A stretch of 6,229 bases of DNA from Turicibacter sp. (GCA_030531025.1 JAUMTV010000154.1:1-6229); one strand, 5' to 3'. Positions 1 through 4,617 are shown, counted from the stretch's first letter. Numbers and translations are program-made. Notes: generated by a model from the letters alone, not told the origin.

Positions 1-345
1 GCAGAGTTCAGAGAAAAGCATACGGATGGAGAACCAGTGGTTTGGTATTTAGAAAATTGTGAGTTAACAACAACGGATTTACGTCGATCTCTCGTTCAAA
101 TGAAACTAGCTGGTTGGTTTGACAATTGTTCAGGAATTTTATTTGGACGAAGTTCTGCTAACCAAATAGTAGATAACTATAGTATTGAAGATGTATATCA
201 TGACTTGGCTAATGAACTAAACATACCAATTGTATATGATATTGATTGTGGTCACGTACCACCACAGATTACATTTGTTAATGGATCCATGGGAGAGATT
301 ATAGTAAAGGATGGAAAGGGGATTGTAAAACAATACTTTATCTAG
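1..345 (+). CDS. LD-carboxypeptidase / MccF-like S66 peptidase, C-terminal part
   Basis: The frame is open from base 1 to a TAA at 343-345, giving the last 114 residues; the gene starts outside the window. The fragment resembles the C-terminal domain of peptidase family S66 (LD-carboxypeptidase LdcA and microcin C self-immunity protein MccF). These are cytoplasmic serine peptidases with a Ser-Glu-His triad that cleave L,D-peptide bonds of murein tetrapeptides or detoxify peptidyl-nucleotides. Visible family features are a WYLEN motif (Glu at codon 18, likely the triad Glu), the LRRSLVQMKLAGWF helix followed by a GILFGR strand, and the CGHVPPQ motif with His at codon 85, likely the triad His. 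The nucleophile Ser lies upstream and cannot be checked. The length past the His is normal, so the 3' end looks intact. Whether it recycles murein or confers immunity cannot be decided. Confidence 0.85.
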   Translation, partial: AEFREKHTDGEPVVWYLENCELTTTDLRRSLVQMKLAGWFDNCSGILFGRSSANQIVDNYSIEDVYHDLANELNIPIVYDIDCGHVPPQITFVNGSMGEIIVKDGKGIVKQYFI

Positions 346-533
346 AATATATTGAATGATTAAATTTAAGGTAATAGTGCTAGTTGTAAGATAGATAGTT
401 ATTTTATGAAGAATGTAGAGTAAAGAAGATCATTTCTTTTTAAATAAGTTTTGATAGGACTATTAAGATAACTTTTGTGTTAAACTAACAATAGTAAAAT
501 AAAATGAAAAATACTGAATCATGGAGTGTAAAA

Positions 534-836
534 ATGACAGCATTAGAGAAAAAGTTACAAGAAGAAGTAATTAAAAACTGTGAAATAGCAGAAAAAGAGT
601 ATGGTTGTAAAATGACTAGATTTGTCCAAACAATCGAACGATTTGGAATCGTTAGAACAGCACAAGAAATTTTAAGAAAACGCAGAACATCAGATTGTTT
701 TAATAAGTTAGCAGAAGCGGGACATGTTGAACTAACGATGGAGGCGACGATTGTTAAAGCTGAATATGCTGAATTATTCACTGATGAGCAGGTCAATGAT
801 TGCTACGAATTATTATGTGAAAAAGGATATTATTAA
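534..836 (+). CDS. Small uncharacterised protein, about 100 aa
   Basis: I chose the ATG at 534 because GGAG (523-526) sits 7 nt upstream. An in-frame ATG at 504 would add ten residues but has no purine-rich site before it. The protein is soluble, with no signal or membrane segment. It starts with a charged helix (TALEKKLQEEVIKNCEIAEK), then a region with RFGIVRTAQEILRKRRTSD, and ends EYAELFTDEQVNDCYELLCE. That C-terminal pattern (GxVxTAxxxL, xSDxFxKLxExGxxxLxxEAxxxKxEYxELFTxEE) is one I remember from many uncharacterised bacterial proteins, often at the end of longer ones; I know no function for it. The gene stands alone: 158 nt of apparently empty sequence separate it from the S66 gene, and a strong terminator follows. 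Confidence 0.7.
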   Translation: MTALEKKLQEEVIKNCEIAEKEYGCKMTRFVQTIERFGIVRTAQEILRKRRTSDCFNKLAEAGHVELTMEATIVKAEYAELFTDEQVNDCYELLCEKGYY

Positions 837-870
837 ATGGAATAAGTTTAAGTATTCACTAAATAAAATA

Positions 871-921
871 AAAAACATTATCTCAAATCTGATTTAATCT
901 GAACGTAGATAATGTTTTTTT
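871..921 (+). terminator. Rho-independent terminator
   Basis: AAAAACATTATCT (871-883) pairs perfectly with AGATAATGTTTTT (907-919), 13 bp, and a run of seven T ends at 921. It lies 34 nt after the stop of the 534-836 gene and would end that transcript. The A tract on the left arm means it may also work in the other direction. Confidence 0.85.
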
Positions 922-960
922 ATTTGGTCTTTTTCTTACAAATTATAGGGGAATATGTCG

Positions 961-1012
961 TACTTAATATTATAATCTCTGGAATATAAGAAATAGGTAA
1001 TAATATTAAGTA
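961..1012. repeat. 13-bp perfect inverted repeat
   Basis: TACTTAATATTAT (961-973) and ATAATATTAAGTA (1000-1012) are perfect inverted copies separated by 26 nt, just upstream of the IS3-family element. The sequence is pure AT apart from one C/G pair. It could be a hairpin, an operator, or the trace of an excised small element; there is no T tract after it, so it is not an obvious terminator. No gene is visible between 837 and 1048. Confidence 0.45.
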
Positions 1013-1048
1013 GGGGTGTTTAAAAATCATTTTTTTGATAGGTTACAA

Positions 1049-1072
1049 TGAATTAGACAGCTTTTTTAAGGT
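1049..1072 (+). repeat. Left terminal inverted repeat of the IS3-family element
   Basis: The sequence begins TGAATTAGACAG and continues CTTTTTTAAGGT. It pairs with 2142-2165 read on the other strand, with about four mismatches in 24. Confidence 0.7.
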
Positions 1073-1114
1073 CATGTAAAATTATAAATAATGTCAATCA
1101 AAAAGAGCTTTAAC

Positions 1115-1307
1115 ATGACCCAAACTAAAACTCGTAGACCCCGCCGTACTTATACTGATGAATTTAAAAATCAATGGGTCACCTAGCAGTGAGCTATGCG
1201 AACTATCCTCCGTTGCTAGGGAATGAGTTCAACTTTATTTAAATGGTAAACGCAAATGTGATATTAGTCGTGAATATGATATCTCATGTTCTTTACTTGA
1301 TAAGTAG
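1115..1307 (+). pseudogene. IS3-family orfA fragment, interrupted
   Basis: ATG at 1115 opens a reading frame beginning MTQTKTRRPRRTYTDEFKNQ, a typical OrfA N-terminus (basic residues, then the EFKxQ start of the helix-turn-helix). Straight translation stops at TAG 1184-1186, inside a 49-nt insertion. After the insertion the protein resumes one frame away as VQLYLNGKRKCDISREYDIS followed by CSLLDK, which is the rest of the helix-turn-helix. Removing 1177-1225, or an equivalent 49-nt window shifted by a few bases, joins the halves in frame. The fragment ends at a second insertion (from 1308) where the family would read LLDKW, and the OrfA leucine-zipper part is absent. The protein would bind the IS ends, but this copy cannot encode it without bypassing or removing the insertion. 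Confidence 0.8.
1177..1225 (+). repeat. Short interrupting element, copy A (49 nt)
   Basis: The copy sits in orfA between codons for NQ and VQL. It starts GGTCACC and ends TAGGGAATG; ATG occurs immediately before it (1174-1176) and as its last three bases. Outer stem: CCTAGCA (1182-1188) with TGCTAGG (1214-1220), 7 bp. Inner stem, directly stacked on it: GTGAGC (1189-1194) with GCGAAC (1198-1203), four Watson-Crick pairs around a tandem G-A/A-G mismatch, loop TAT. TCCTCC is at 1206-1211. A stop codon (1184-1186) lies three codons into it in the host frame. Depending on the exact seam, the joined protein reads NQWVQL or has TGA at that codon, whereas relatives usually have Met, Leu or Ile there. 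Confidence 0.8.
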
Positions 1308-1356
1308 GGTCCCCATCCTTTCCGAAGGAAAGGTATCCTCCTTTGATGAGCAGTAG
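1308..1356 (+). repeat. Short interrupting element, copy B (49 nt), at an internal deletion
   Basis: The copy starts GGTCCCC and has the same length as A, C1 and E. TAG occurs just before it (1305-1307) and as its last three bases (1354-1356), in the place where the others have ATG. A perfect 7-bp inner hairpin, CCTTTCC (1317-1323) with GGAAAGG (1327-1333), has a GAA loop. TCCTCC is at 1336-1341. The outer stem is weak (CATC with GATG, 1345-1348) and the right end GATGAGCAGTAG departs from the usual TAGGGAATG. The left flank encodes the OrfA helix-turn-helix (LLDK) and the right flank encodes OrfB (TRKIKQEL), so it marks the junction of a deletion of several hundred bases. Confidence 0.7.
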
Positions 1357-1750
1357 ACAAGAAAAATTAAGCAAGAATTAAACAAAATGGGGCAACAAGT
1401 CTCACGCCGTCGCATTGGTCGTATCATGGCACAAGTTGGCCTGGTATCAAATTATACTGTCGCTCAATTTAAGCTACATGCAGCTAAATGTAACGAAGAT
1501 AAGATTGAAAATATCGTGGATCGTCAGTTTGATAAACAGCCGCATTTAAACGTTGACGTAAGTGATTTGACTTACGTCAGAGTCGGCAATCACTGGCACT
1601 ATCTCTGTGTTCTTGTGGACCTGTTTAATCGTGAAATTATCGGTTATAGCTCAGGCCCAAATAAGGATGCAGCATTAGTTAAGAAGGCTTTCAGCACGGT
1701 CTAAACTAACCTAAATCAGATTAAAATATTTCATACCGATCGAGGGAATG

Positions 1751-1799
1751 GGTCACCTGCCATTTACGAAGTAAATGTTTCCTCCGCTGGTAGGGAATG
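1751..1799 (+). repeat. Short interrupting element, copy C1 (49 nt)
   Basis: The copy lies in orfB between TDRGN and EFKNQ, two residues past the second catalytic region. It starts GGTCACC and ends TAGGGAATG; AATG is present both at 1747-1750 and 1796-1799, so either copy can be kept and the join reads AATGAATTC. Outer stem: CCTGCCA (1756-1762) with TGGTAGG (1788-1794), 7 bp including one G-T pair. Inner hairpin: TTTAC (1763-1767) with GTAAA (1771-1775), loop GAA. TCCTCC is at 1780-1785. If a ribosome hopped, take-off and landing codons would both be AAT. Its length is not a multiple of three, so it shifts the frame as DNA. Confidence 0.85.
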
Positions 1800-1870
1800 A
1801 ATTCAAGAATCAAGTGATCGATGAGATTTTAGATGCATTCAACATTGAACGTTCTTTAAGTATGACAGGG

Positions 1871-1909
1871 AGCCCTCGCACGCTTTATTTCCACCACTAG
1901 TGAGGAATG
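1871..1909 (+). repeat. Short interrupting element, copy C2 (39 nt, divergent)
   Basis: The copy lies in orfB between SLSMTG and CPYDN. The 39-nt span is the one whose removal restores the family sequence; the left side reads GGG then AGCCCTCGC, and the right side reads GAGGAATG. Outer stem: CCTCGC (1874-1879) with GTGAGG (1900-1905), 6 bp with one G-T pair, using different bases from the other copies. The inner hairpin is lost and TCCTCC has become TCCACC (1890-1895). Read through, it gives in-frame TAG and TGA at 1898-1903. It looks like an older or partly deleted member. Confidence 0.65.
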
Positions 1910-2030
1910 TGTCCTTATGACAACGCTGTAGCCGAGGCTACTTATAAAGTAATTAAAACGGAATTTGTAAACAATCAAATATTTGAAACACAAGAACAGT
2001 TAGGCTTTGAATTTGCCGATTATGTTAATG

Positions 2031-2075
2031 GGTCCCCTGGCAGTGCGAAGCACCATCCTCAATTGCTAGGGAATG
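2031..2075 (+). repeat. Short interrupting element, copy D (45 nt, in frame)
   Basis: The copy lies in orfB between DYVN and YNNHRIH. It starts GGTCCCC and ends TAGGGAATG, with AATG on both sides (2027-2030 and 2072-2075). Outer stem: CCTGGCA (2036-2042) with TGCTAGG (2064-2070), 7 bp with one G-T pair. Inner hairpin: GTGC (2043-2046), loop GAA, GCAC (2050-2053). TCCTCA (2056-2061) replaces TCCTCC. Its length is a multiple of three and it holds no stop, so it could be translated as about 15 extra residues. The rejoined codon is GGG (Gly), where IS3 relatives have a conserved Trp (NWYNxHR), so one base at the seam has changed. Confidence 0.8.
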
Positions 2076-2141
2076 GGTACAACAATCATAGAATCCATTC
2101 TTCGCTAGGATATCTATCTCCAGTTGATTATCGGAAAAACA

Positions 2142-2165
2142 ACCTTAAAAAAGTTGTTTAGTTTA
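2142..2165 (-). repeat. Right terminal inverted repeat of the IS3-family element
   Basis: Read on the minus strand it is TAAACTAAACAA followed by CTTTTTTAAGGT, matching 1049-1072 at about 20 of 24 positions. It overlaps the last codons of orfB, as is common in this family. The missing CA terminus fits the general decay of this copy. Confidence 0.7.
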
Positions 2166-2304
2166 GTGTTGATAATCCACTACTAATATGCATATCTGTA
2201 TGTTTAATATATATATATAGCGATTGGATATGCTGTTTTTATCTTAATTTTAAGAAGAGCTAAGATTGATGGGAAATTAGGGCAATATTAGGTGGATTAA
2301 TTTT

Positions 2305-2337
2305 TAAAGTAGACTATGATAAAAATGGACTACTTTA
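2305..2337. repeat. 8-bp inverted repeat
   Basis: TAAAGTAG (2305-2312) and CTACTTTA (2330-2337) can pair around a 17-nt loop. It lies between the right end of the IS3 element and the stop codon of the IS30-family remnant. It may belong to the end of that IS or to an unrelated small element. Nothing else coding is visible between 2166 and 2372, which also holds a run of alternating TA near 2208-2218. Confidence 0.3.
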
Positions 2338-2372
2338 TGAAACTCCTTGAAACCATTAATAATGATGAATTA

Positions 2373-2840
2373 TCAATACAAATGCGACACTTTCTCATGA
2401 AATAGTTCGAATGAAGTTTTCCAACCTAAACATTTTCGTCGTCGATGATTAATGAGAGAGATGGCCTCATTTACCTCATTATGATTCACTTGTGCTAAGT
2501 CTGTTTTCTTCGGAAAAAATTCTCGAAGAAGAACCTTGGCATTTTCATTACTTTCTCTTTGCCAAGATGAATAAGCATCTGCAAAGTAAACTGGGACCTC
2601 TAAATCAGCCTCTATTTTAGAATAACAGGCAAACTCGTTTCCTTGATCAACGTTATAGGTTTTAGAGGTATCTTTTGGAAAGTGTTCATATAAATCACTA
2701 ATCGCTCGATATATTTCTGATGCTGAGCGATTTTTTATTTTAATGGTCATATAAAAGTGTGTTTGACGTTTAACAAAAATCTCTAAACAACCTTTACTTT
2801 GATTGCGATTTGAAACAATCGTATCCAATTTCTTATGGCC
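2373..2840 (-). pseudogene. IS30-family transposase, C-terminal half
   Basis: On the minus strand the frame reads GHKKLDTIVSNRNQSKGCLE (from about 2840), through the middle of the catalytic domain (TYNVDQGNEFACY, with the second Asp) and SSWQRESNENAKVLLREFFP (catalytic Glu in the NEN motif), to RRRKCLGWKTSFELFHEKV and a TGA at 2373-2375. These are hallmark IS30-family motifs. The family is usually over 300 residues; only about 155 remain, so the N-terminal helix-turn-helix half is missing. GHKKLDT stands where relatives have GHWELDT (first catalytic Asp). The ATG at 2826-2828 is internal, not a true start. Right at the truncation lie a possible half copy of the short element and a 16-bp palindrome. 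Confidence 0.85.
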
Positions 2841-2855
2841 CTACCATGGGGAAAA
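2838..2855 (-). repeat. Possible right half of a short interrupting element
   Basis: On the minus strand, TTTCCCCATGGTAGGG precedes the IS30 remnant, close to the right part of copy E (TCCTCCATTGGTAGGG). Orientation matches the transposase. The left half is absent, replaced by a palindrome, so no excision test is possible. The match is short and could be chance. Confidence 0.3.
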
Positions 2856-2887
2856 ATAGTAGCATTTTATTAAATGCTACTATTTTT
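2852..2887. terminator. 16-bp perfect palindrome, likely bidirectional terminator
   Basis: AAAAATAGTAGCATTT (2852-2867) pairs perfectly with AAATGCTACTATTTTT (2872-2887) around TATT, and a further T follows on the plus strand. The A and T tracts on the two sides would allow termination in both directions. It separates the IS30 remnant from ymaF. It directly abuts the point where the IS30 gene is truncated, so it may instead mark an old insertion boundary. Confidence 0.65.
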
Positions 2888-2940
2888 TAGGCCTATTATT
2901 CGATTGAAGCACTTTTTTTGCCACAGTGTATATGATATAT

Positions 2941-2965
2941 AGGAAACCTTTTATAAAAGTTTCCT
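2941..2965 (+). promoter_or_regulatory. Hairpin in the ymaF leader
   Basis: AGGAAACCTTTT (2941-2952) can pair with AAAAGTTTCCT (2955-2965) with one bulged C. It lies 16 nt upstream of the ymaF ribosome binding site. No T tract follows, so a terminator role is not supported; an operator or an mRNA-stabilising hairpin is possible. Confidence 0.35.
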
Positions 2966-2994
2966 GATTTATTACTTAAGGGAGCGATAATAAA

Positions 2995-3372
2995 ATGAAT
3001 AATCAATATAATAATTGTCGAAGAAATTGTGATTATGATGACTATAATGACTATAATGAACAAACACATGTCCATGAATATTCAGAAAGTGTTAAATTGG
3101 CAGAACAAGGAAATGATCGACATAACCATCGTGCAGCTGGTGTCACTGGTGAAGCTATTCCAATTAATGGTGGACGAAATCATGTTCATCGAATTAATGA
3201 TAATGTAGATTTTCTTGATCACTTTCATCAAATACGCGTTGTTACAGGACCAGCAATTCGTATTCCAGGAACGAATAAACATGTTCATGCGGTATGTGGG
3301 CAGACAACATGTAATGATGGGCACCGTCATGAATTCTTATTTACAACTCAAATCGATGCCCCTTTAGTTTAA
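2995..3372 (+). CDS. ymaF: YmaF family protein
   Basis: GGAG at 2981-2984, 10 nt before the ATG, supports this start. The 125-residue protein begins with an Asn/Asp/Tyr-rich tail (about 1-22) and then shows the YmaF pattern: six His-x-His motifs at residues 25-27, 43-45, 63-65, 76-78, 96-98 and 110-112. They are spaced through segments such as AAGVTGEAIP and VVTGPAIRIP. The protein ends with the DGHRHEF region and TTQIDAPLV. B. subtilis YmaF is a family member of unknown function. The regular His pairs suggest metal binding in a repeated beta structure, but that is inference. There is no signal peptide or membrane segment. The gene is monocistronic, with a palindrome upstream and a terminator about 155 nt downstream. 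Confidence 0.85.
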   Translation: MNNQYNNCRRNCDYDDYNDYNEQTHVHEYSESVKLAEQGNDRHNHRAAGVTGEAIPINGGRNHVHRINDNVDFLDHFHQIRVVTGPAIRIPGTNKHVHAVCGQTTCNDGHRHEFLFTTQIDAPLV

Positions 3373-3708
3373 TTTGATATCACGTGACTGTATGAAGGTC
3401 GTTTAATAATTTTAATTCGGACATAGATAATGGATGTTATTCATCTGTTTCTATTTAGATTCGAGTTTTAGTTTTAAATTAAAGAACTTTCTTTTGATGA
3501 AGGATTAATTAAAAAATAAAGTTAAAAGGAACATTATCTAAGGATTCAGTAGCAACTTATATTCTTAGGTAATGTTTTTTCTAATTTATTTAATAGATGA
3601 AGGCATTAGCTTTTATGCGATTTATTTAAATTAAAAAGATTAGTTAGGAATAAATACCCTTTTATATCCATTTGAATAATATGTTACTAGAAAGGAGTAG
3701 GATAAGAT
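3373..3708. other. Intergenic region between ymaF and the Sm-like gene
   Basis: No gene is supported in these 336 nt. The stretch is very AT-rich. It contains a short hairpin (GATG-TTATT-CATC near 3432-3444), a strong terminator (3528-3578) and the ribosome binding site of the next gene (AAGGAG, 3692-3697). No convincing promoter boxes were found by eye. Confidence 0.6.
3528..3578 (+). terminator. Rho-independent terminator
   Basis: GAACATTATCTAAGGA pairs with TTCTTAGGTAATGTT (3562-3576) with a wobble pair and one mismatch near the loop, followed by a run of T. It is a good end for the ymaF transcript, though 155 nt after its stop. It shares the AACATTATCT arm with the terminator at 871-921. 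Confidence 0.75.
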
Positions 3709-4068
3709 ATGAATTTAGAAGAGAATAGCTGTCATGAAGATTCTAAGCAATGGCAGGATAAGTGCAATCGCTTATTATATTATCATGTTGTTTTAACTTT
3801 GAAAGATGGAAGTACTGTCGATGGAATTATTGGACGTGTTGACGATGATCAAGTGATTGTGTTAGTGGGTGAAGATGTGATGGAAGATGAGAGCCGCTTT
3901 GGGCGACCTCCAGGTGGTGGACCTAGACCAGGAGGTGGAGGAGGAAGATTCCGACGTTTTGGACCAAGGGGGTTTCCTTTTGCTAGTATAGCAGCCTTAT
4001 CATTACTAGCTTATCCATTCTTTTTCCGACCATATCCTTACTACTATCCATATTATCCTTATTATTAA
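3709..4068 (+). CDS. Small Sm-like protein with Gly-rich and Pro/Tyr-rich tail
   Basis: AAGGAG (3692-3697) lies 11 nt before the ATG. The 119-residue protein has three parts. Residues 24-54 (YYHVVLTLKDGSTVDGIIGR then VDDDQVIVLVG) look like a small beta-barrel of the Sm/SH3 type. Residues 63-89 are Gly/Arg/Pro-rich (GRPPGGGPRPGGGGG). Residues 90-106 are hydrophobic (FPFASIAALSLLAYPFFF), ending in a tail of Pro-Tyr repeats. Bacilli and clostridia carry many short proteins of this build (a KDG...GxIxRV strand pair followed by a Gly-rich and hydrophobic tail), some of them spore-associated. I do not recognise a named member and infer only that it may sit at a surface or in the spore coat. No signal peptide is visible. 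Confidence 0.7.
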   Translation: MNLEENSCHEDSKQWQDKCNRLLYYHVVLTLKDGSTVDGIIGRVDDDQVIVLVGEDVMEDESRFGRPPGGGPRPGGGGGRFRRFGPRGFPFASIAALSLLAYPFFFRPYPYYYPYYPYY

Positions 4069-4116
4069 GTCTAATTATTTCTCTGAATAGTCAATCAAGA
4101 GGTAATGTACATGTAG

Positions 4117-4609
4117 AATATCACAAAGCGTATTAATATCGAATTCATTAAAATAGTAAAGGAGTCTAGCTTCCAATATCTTGCACGTCAAATCTTGTCA
4201 TCGAATGATACATATGAAATGATTAAAGAGAAAATTGAAGGATTAGATCGTGAGCAATTTATCATTGCTTGTTTGAATACGAAGAATGAACCTACTGATA
4301 TTTCAGTCGTAGCAGTAGGCTCATTAAATAAAGCAATTGTACATCCAAGAGAAGTCTTTAAAACAGCAATTCTATCTAATGCAGCTAGTATCATAGCATT
4401 TCATAATCATCCATCGGGAGAAACAACCCCCTCACAACAAGATATTCAATTAACTAACCGATTATATGAAGCAGGTGAATTATTAGGTATCAAGTTGTTA
4501 GATCATCTCATTATAGGAGATGGGCTCCCTGGCAGTGAGCAAAGCGAACAATCCTCCATTGGTAGGGTATGGAACATTTACATCATTAAAAGAAAAAGAT
4601 TATTTATAA
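4117..4609 (+). pseudogene. RadC/JAB-domain protein, start damaged, interrupted near the C-terminus
   Basis: The frame encodes NITKRINIEFIKIVKESSFQ, then LDREQFIIACLNTKNEPTDI, IVHPREVFKTAILSNAASI and HNHPSGETTPSQQD, the HxH...SxxD zinc-site motif of JAMM/RadC proteases (codons about 4402-4443). It closely resembles the JAB-domain (RadC-like) proteins of Bacillota, phages and plasmids, whose role is unknown. A good N-terminus would begin at ATG 4105 or 4111, but TAG follows at 4114-4116. The only alternative is TTG at 4195, which has no clear ribosome binding site and omits conserved N-terminal residues. As DNA the frame runs into a 49-nt insertion after LLDHLIIGD and would end aberrantly at 4615-4617. 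Without the insertion it ends GDGTFTSLKEKDYL with TAA at 4607-4609, the normal RadC-type ending. Confidence 0.8.
4523..4571 (+). repeat. Short interrupting element, copy E (49 nt), in the radC-like gene
   Basis: The copy starts GGCTCCC and ends TAGGGTATG. The left flank is GATG (4519-4522) and the last four bases are TATG (4568-4571). Outer stem: CCTGGCA (4528-4534) with TGGTAGG (4560-4566), with one mismatch and one G-T pair. Inner stem: GTGAGC (4535-4540) with GCGAAC (4544-4549), loop AAA, again with the tandem G-A/A-G mismatch seen in copy A. TCCTCC is at 4552-4557. Removal joins GAT-GGA-ACA in frame. This is the only copy in a gene that is not a transposase. Confidence 0.85.
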
Positions 4610-4617
4610 GGAGCTAA

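Larger units (their letters stand above)
1357..2161 (+). pseudogene. IS3-family orfB DDE transposase, interrupted by three short elements and a stop
   Basis: Open reading begins at ACA 1357 (TRKIKQELNKMGQQVSRRRI), runs through SDLTYV (first catalytic Asp, codon 1564-1566) and WHYLCVLVDLFNREIIGYS to a premature TAA at 1702-1704. It continues TNLNQIKIFHTDRGN (second Asp, codon 1738-1740). A 49-nt insertion follows, then EFKNQVIDEILDAFNIERSL to a 39-nt insertion, then CPYDNAVAEATYK (catalytic Glu, codon 1934-1936). A 45-nt in-frame insertion separates DYVN from YNNHRIHSSLGYL, and the protein ends KKVV with TAG at 2159-2161. With the insertions removed, exactly 35 residues lie between the second Asp and the Glu, the IS3-family DD(35)E spacing. 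ATGs at 1387 and 1907 only happen to open frames and are not the natural start. The N-terminal part of OrfB is deleted. Confidence 0.85.
1049..2165 (+). mobile_element. Decayed IS3-family element (IS150-like), internally deleted
   Basis: Imperfect terminal inverted repeats bound the element: 1049-1072 and 2142-2165 match at about 20 of 24 positions, sharing the core CTTTTTTAAGGT. The left end begins TG, as is usual; the right end reads TA instead of CA, and no clear target duplication is seen. Inside are the remains of orfA (helix-turn-helix) and orfB (DDE transposase) in the normal order. The middle, from about residue 40 of OrfA to the N-terminal part of OrfB, is missing. The copy is dead as written: a TAA (1702-1704) replaces a codon that should be Lys, and five short insertions break the frame. 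Without those insertions the rest of OrfB reads as a normal member of the family. Confidence 0.85.

Noticed and set aside
485..796. Minus-strand open frame of 103 codons
   Set aside because: It is the antisense shadow of the 534-836 gene, with no ribosome binding site and no recognisable protein features.
1175..1232. TGA read as Trp (variant genetic code) at the copy A join
   Set aside because: Intact genes here end in TAA, and Trp codons are TGG throughout; a different seam gives TGG without a code change, so no recoding is needed.
1387..1704. A separate 105-residue gene starting at ATG 1387
   Set aside because: The frame is coding further upstream (TRKIKQELNK) and downstream (TNLNQIKIF); the ATG and TAA are internal to the broken orfB.
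1177..2075. Rickettsia-type palindromic elements translated in frame
   Set aside because: Most copies are 49 nt and change the frame, and A and C2 contain stops in the host frame, so translation through them cannot be the general explanation. Only copy D would allow it.
1907..2161. A separate 84-residue gene starting at ATG 1907
   Set aside because: The ATG is the last codon of copy C2; the protein is the C-terminal part of orfB.
3082..3330. Minus-strand open frame of 82 codons
   Set aside because: It lies wholly inside ymaF on the other strand; its Met/Ile/Thr-rich product is what antisense of His-rich codons gives.
4188..4394. Minus-strand open frame of 68 codons
   Set aside because: It is antisense to the conserved JAB-domain sequence and shows no independent signs of coding.
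1177..4571. CRISPR array
   Set aside because: The repeated units are not regularly spaced, have no spacers between them, and lie inside genes at positions that interrupt protein sequence.
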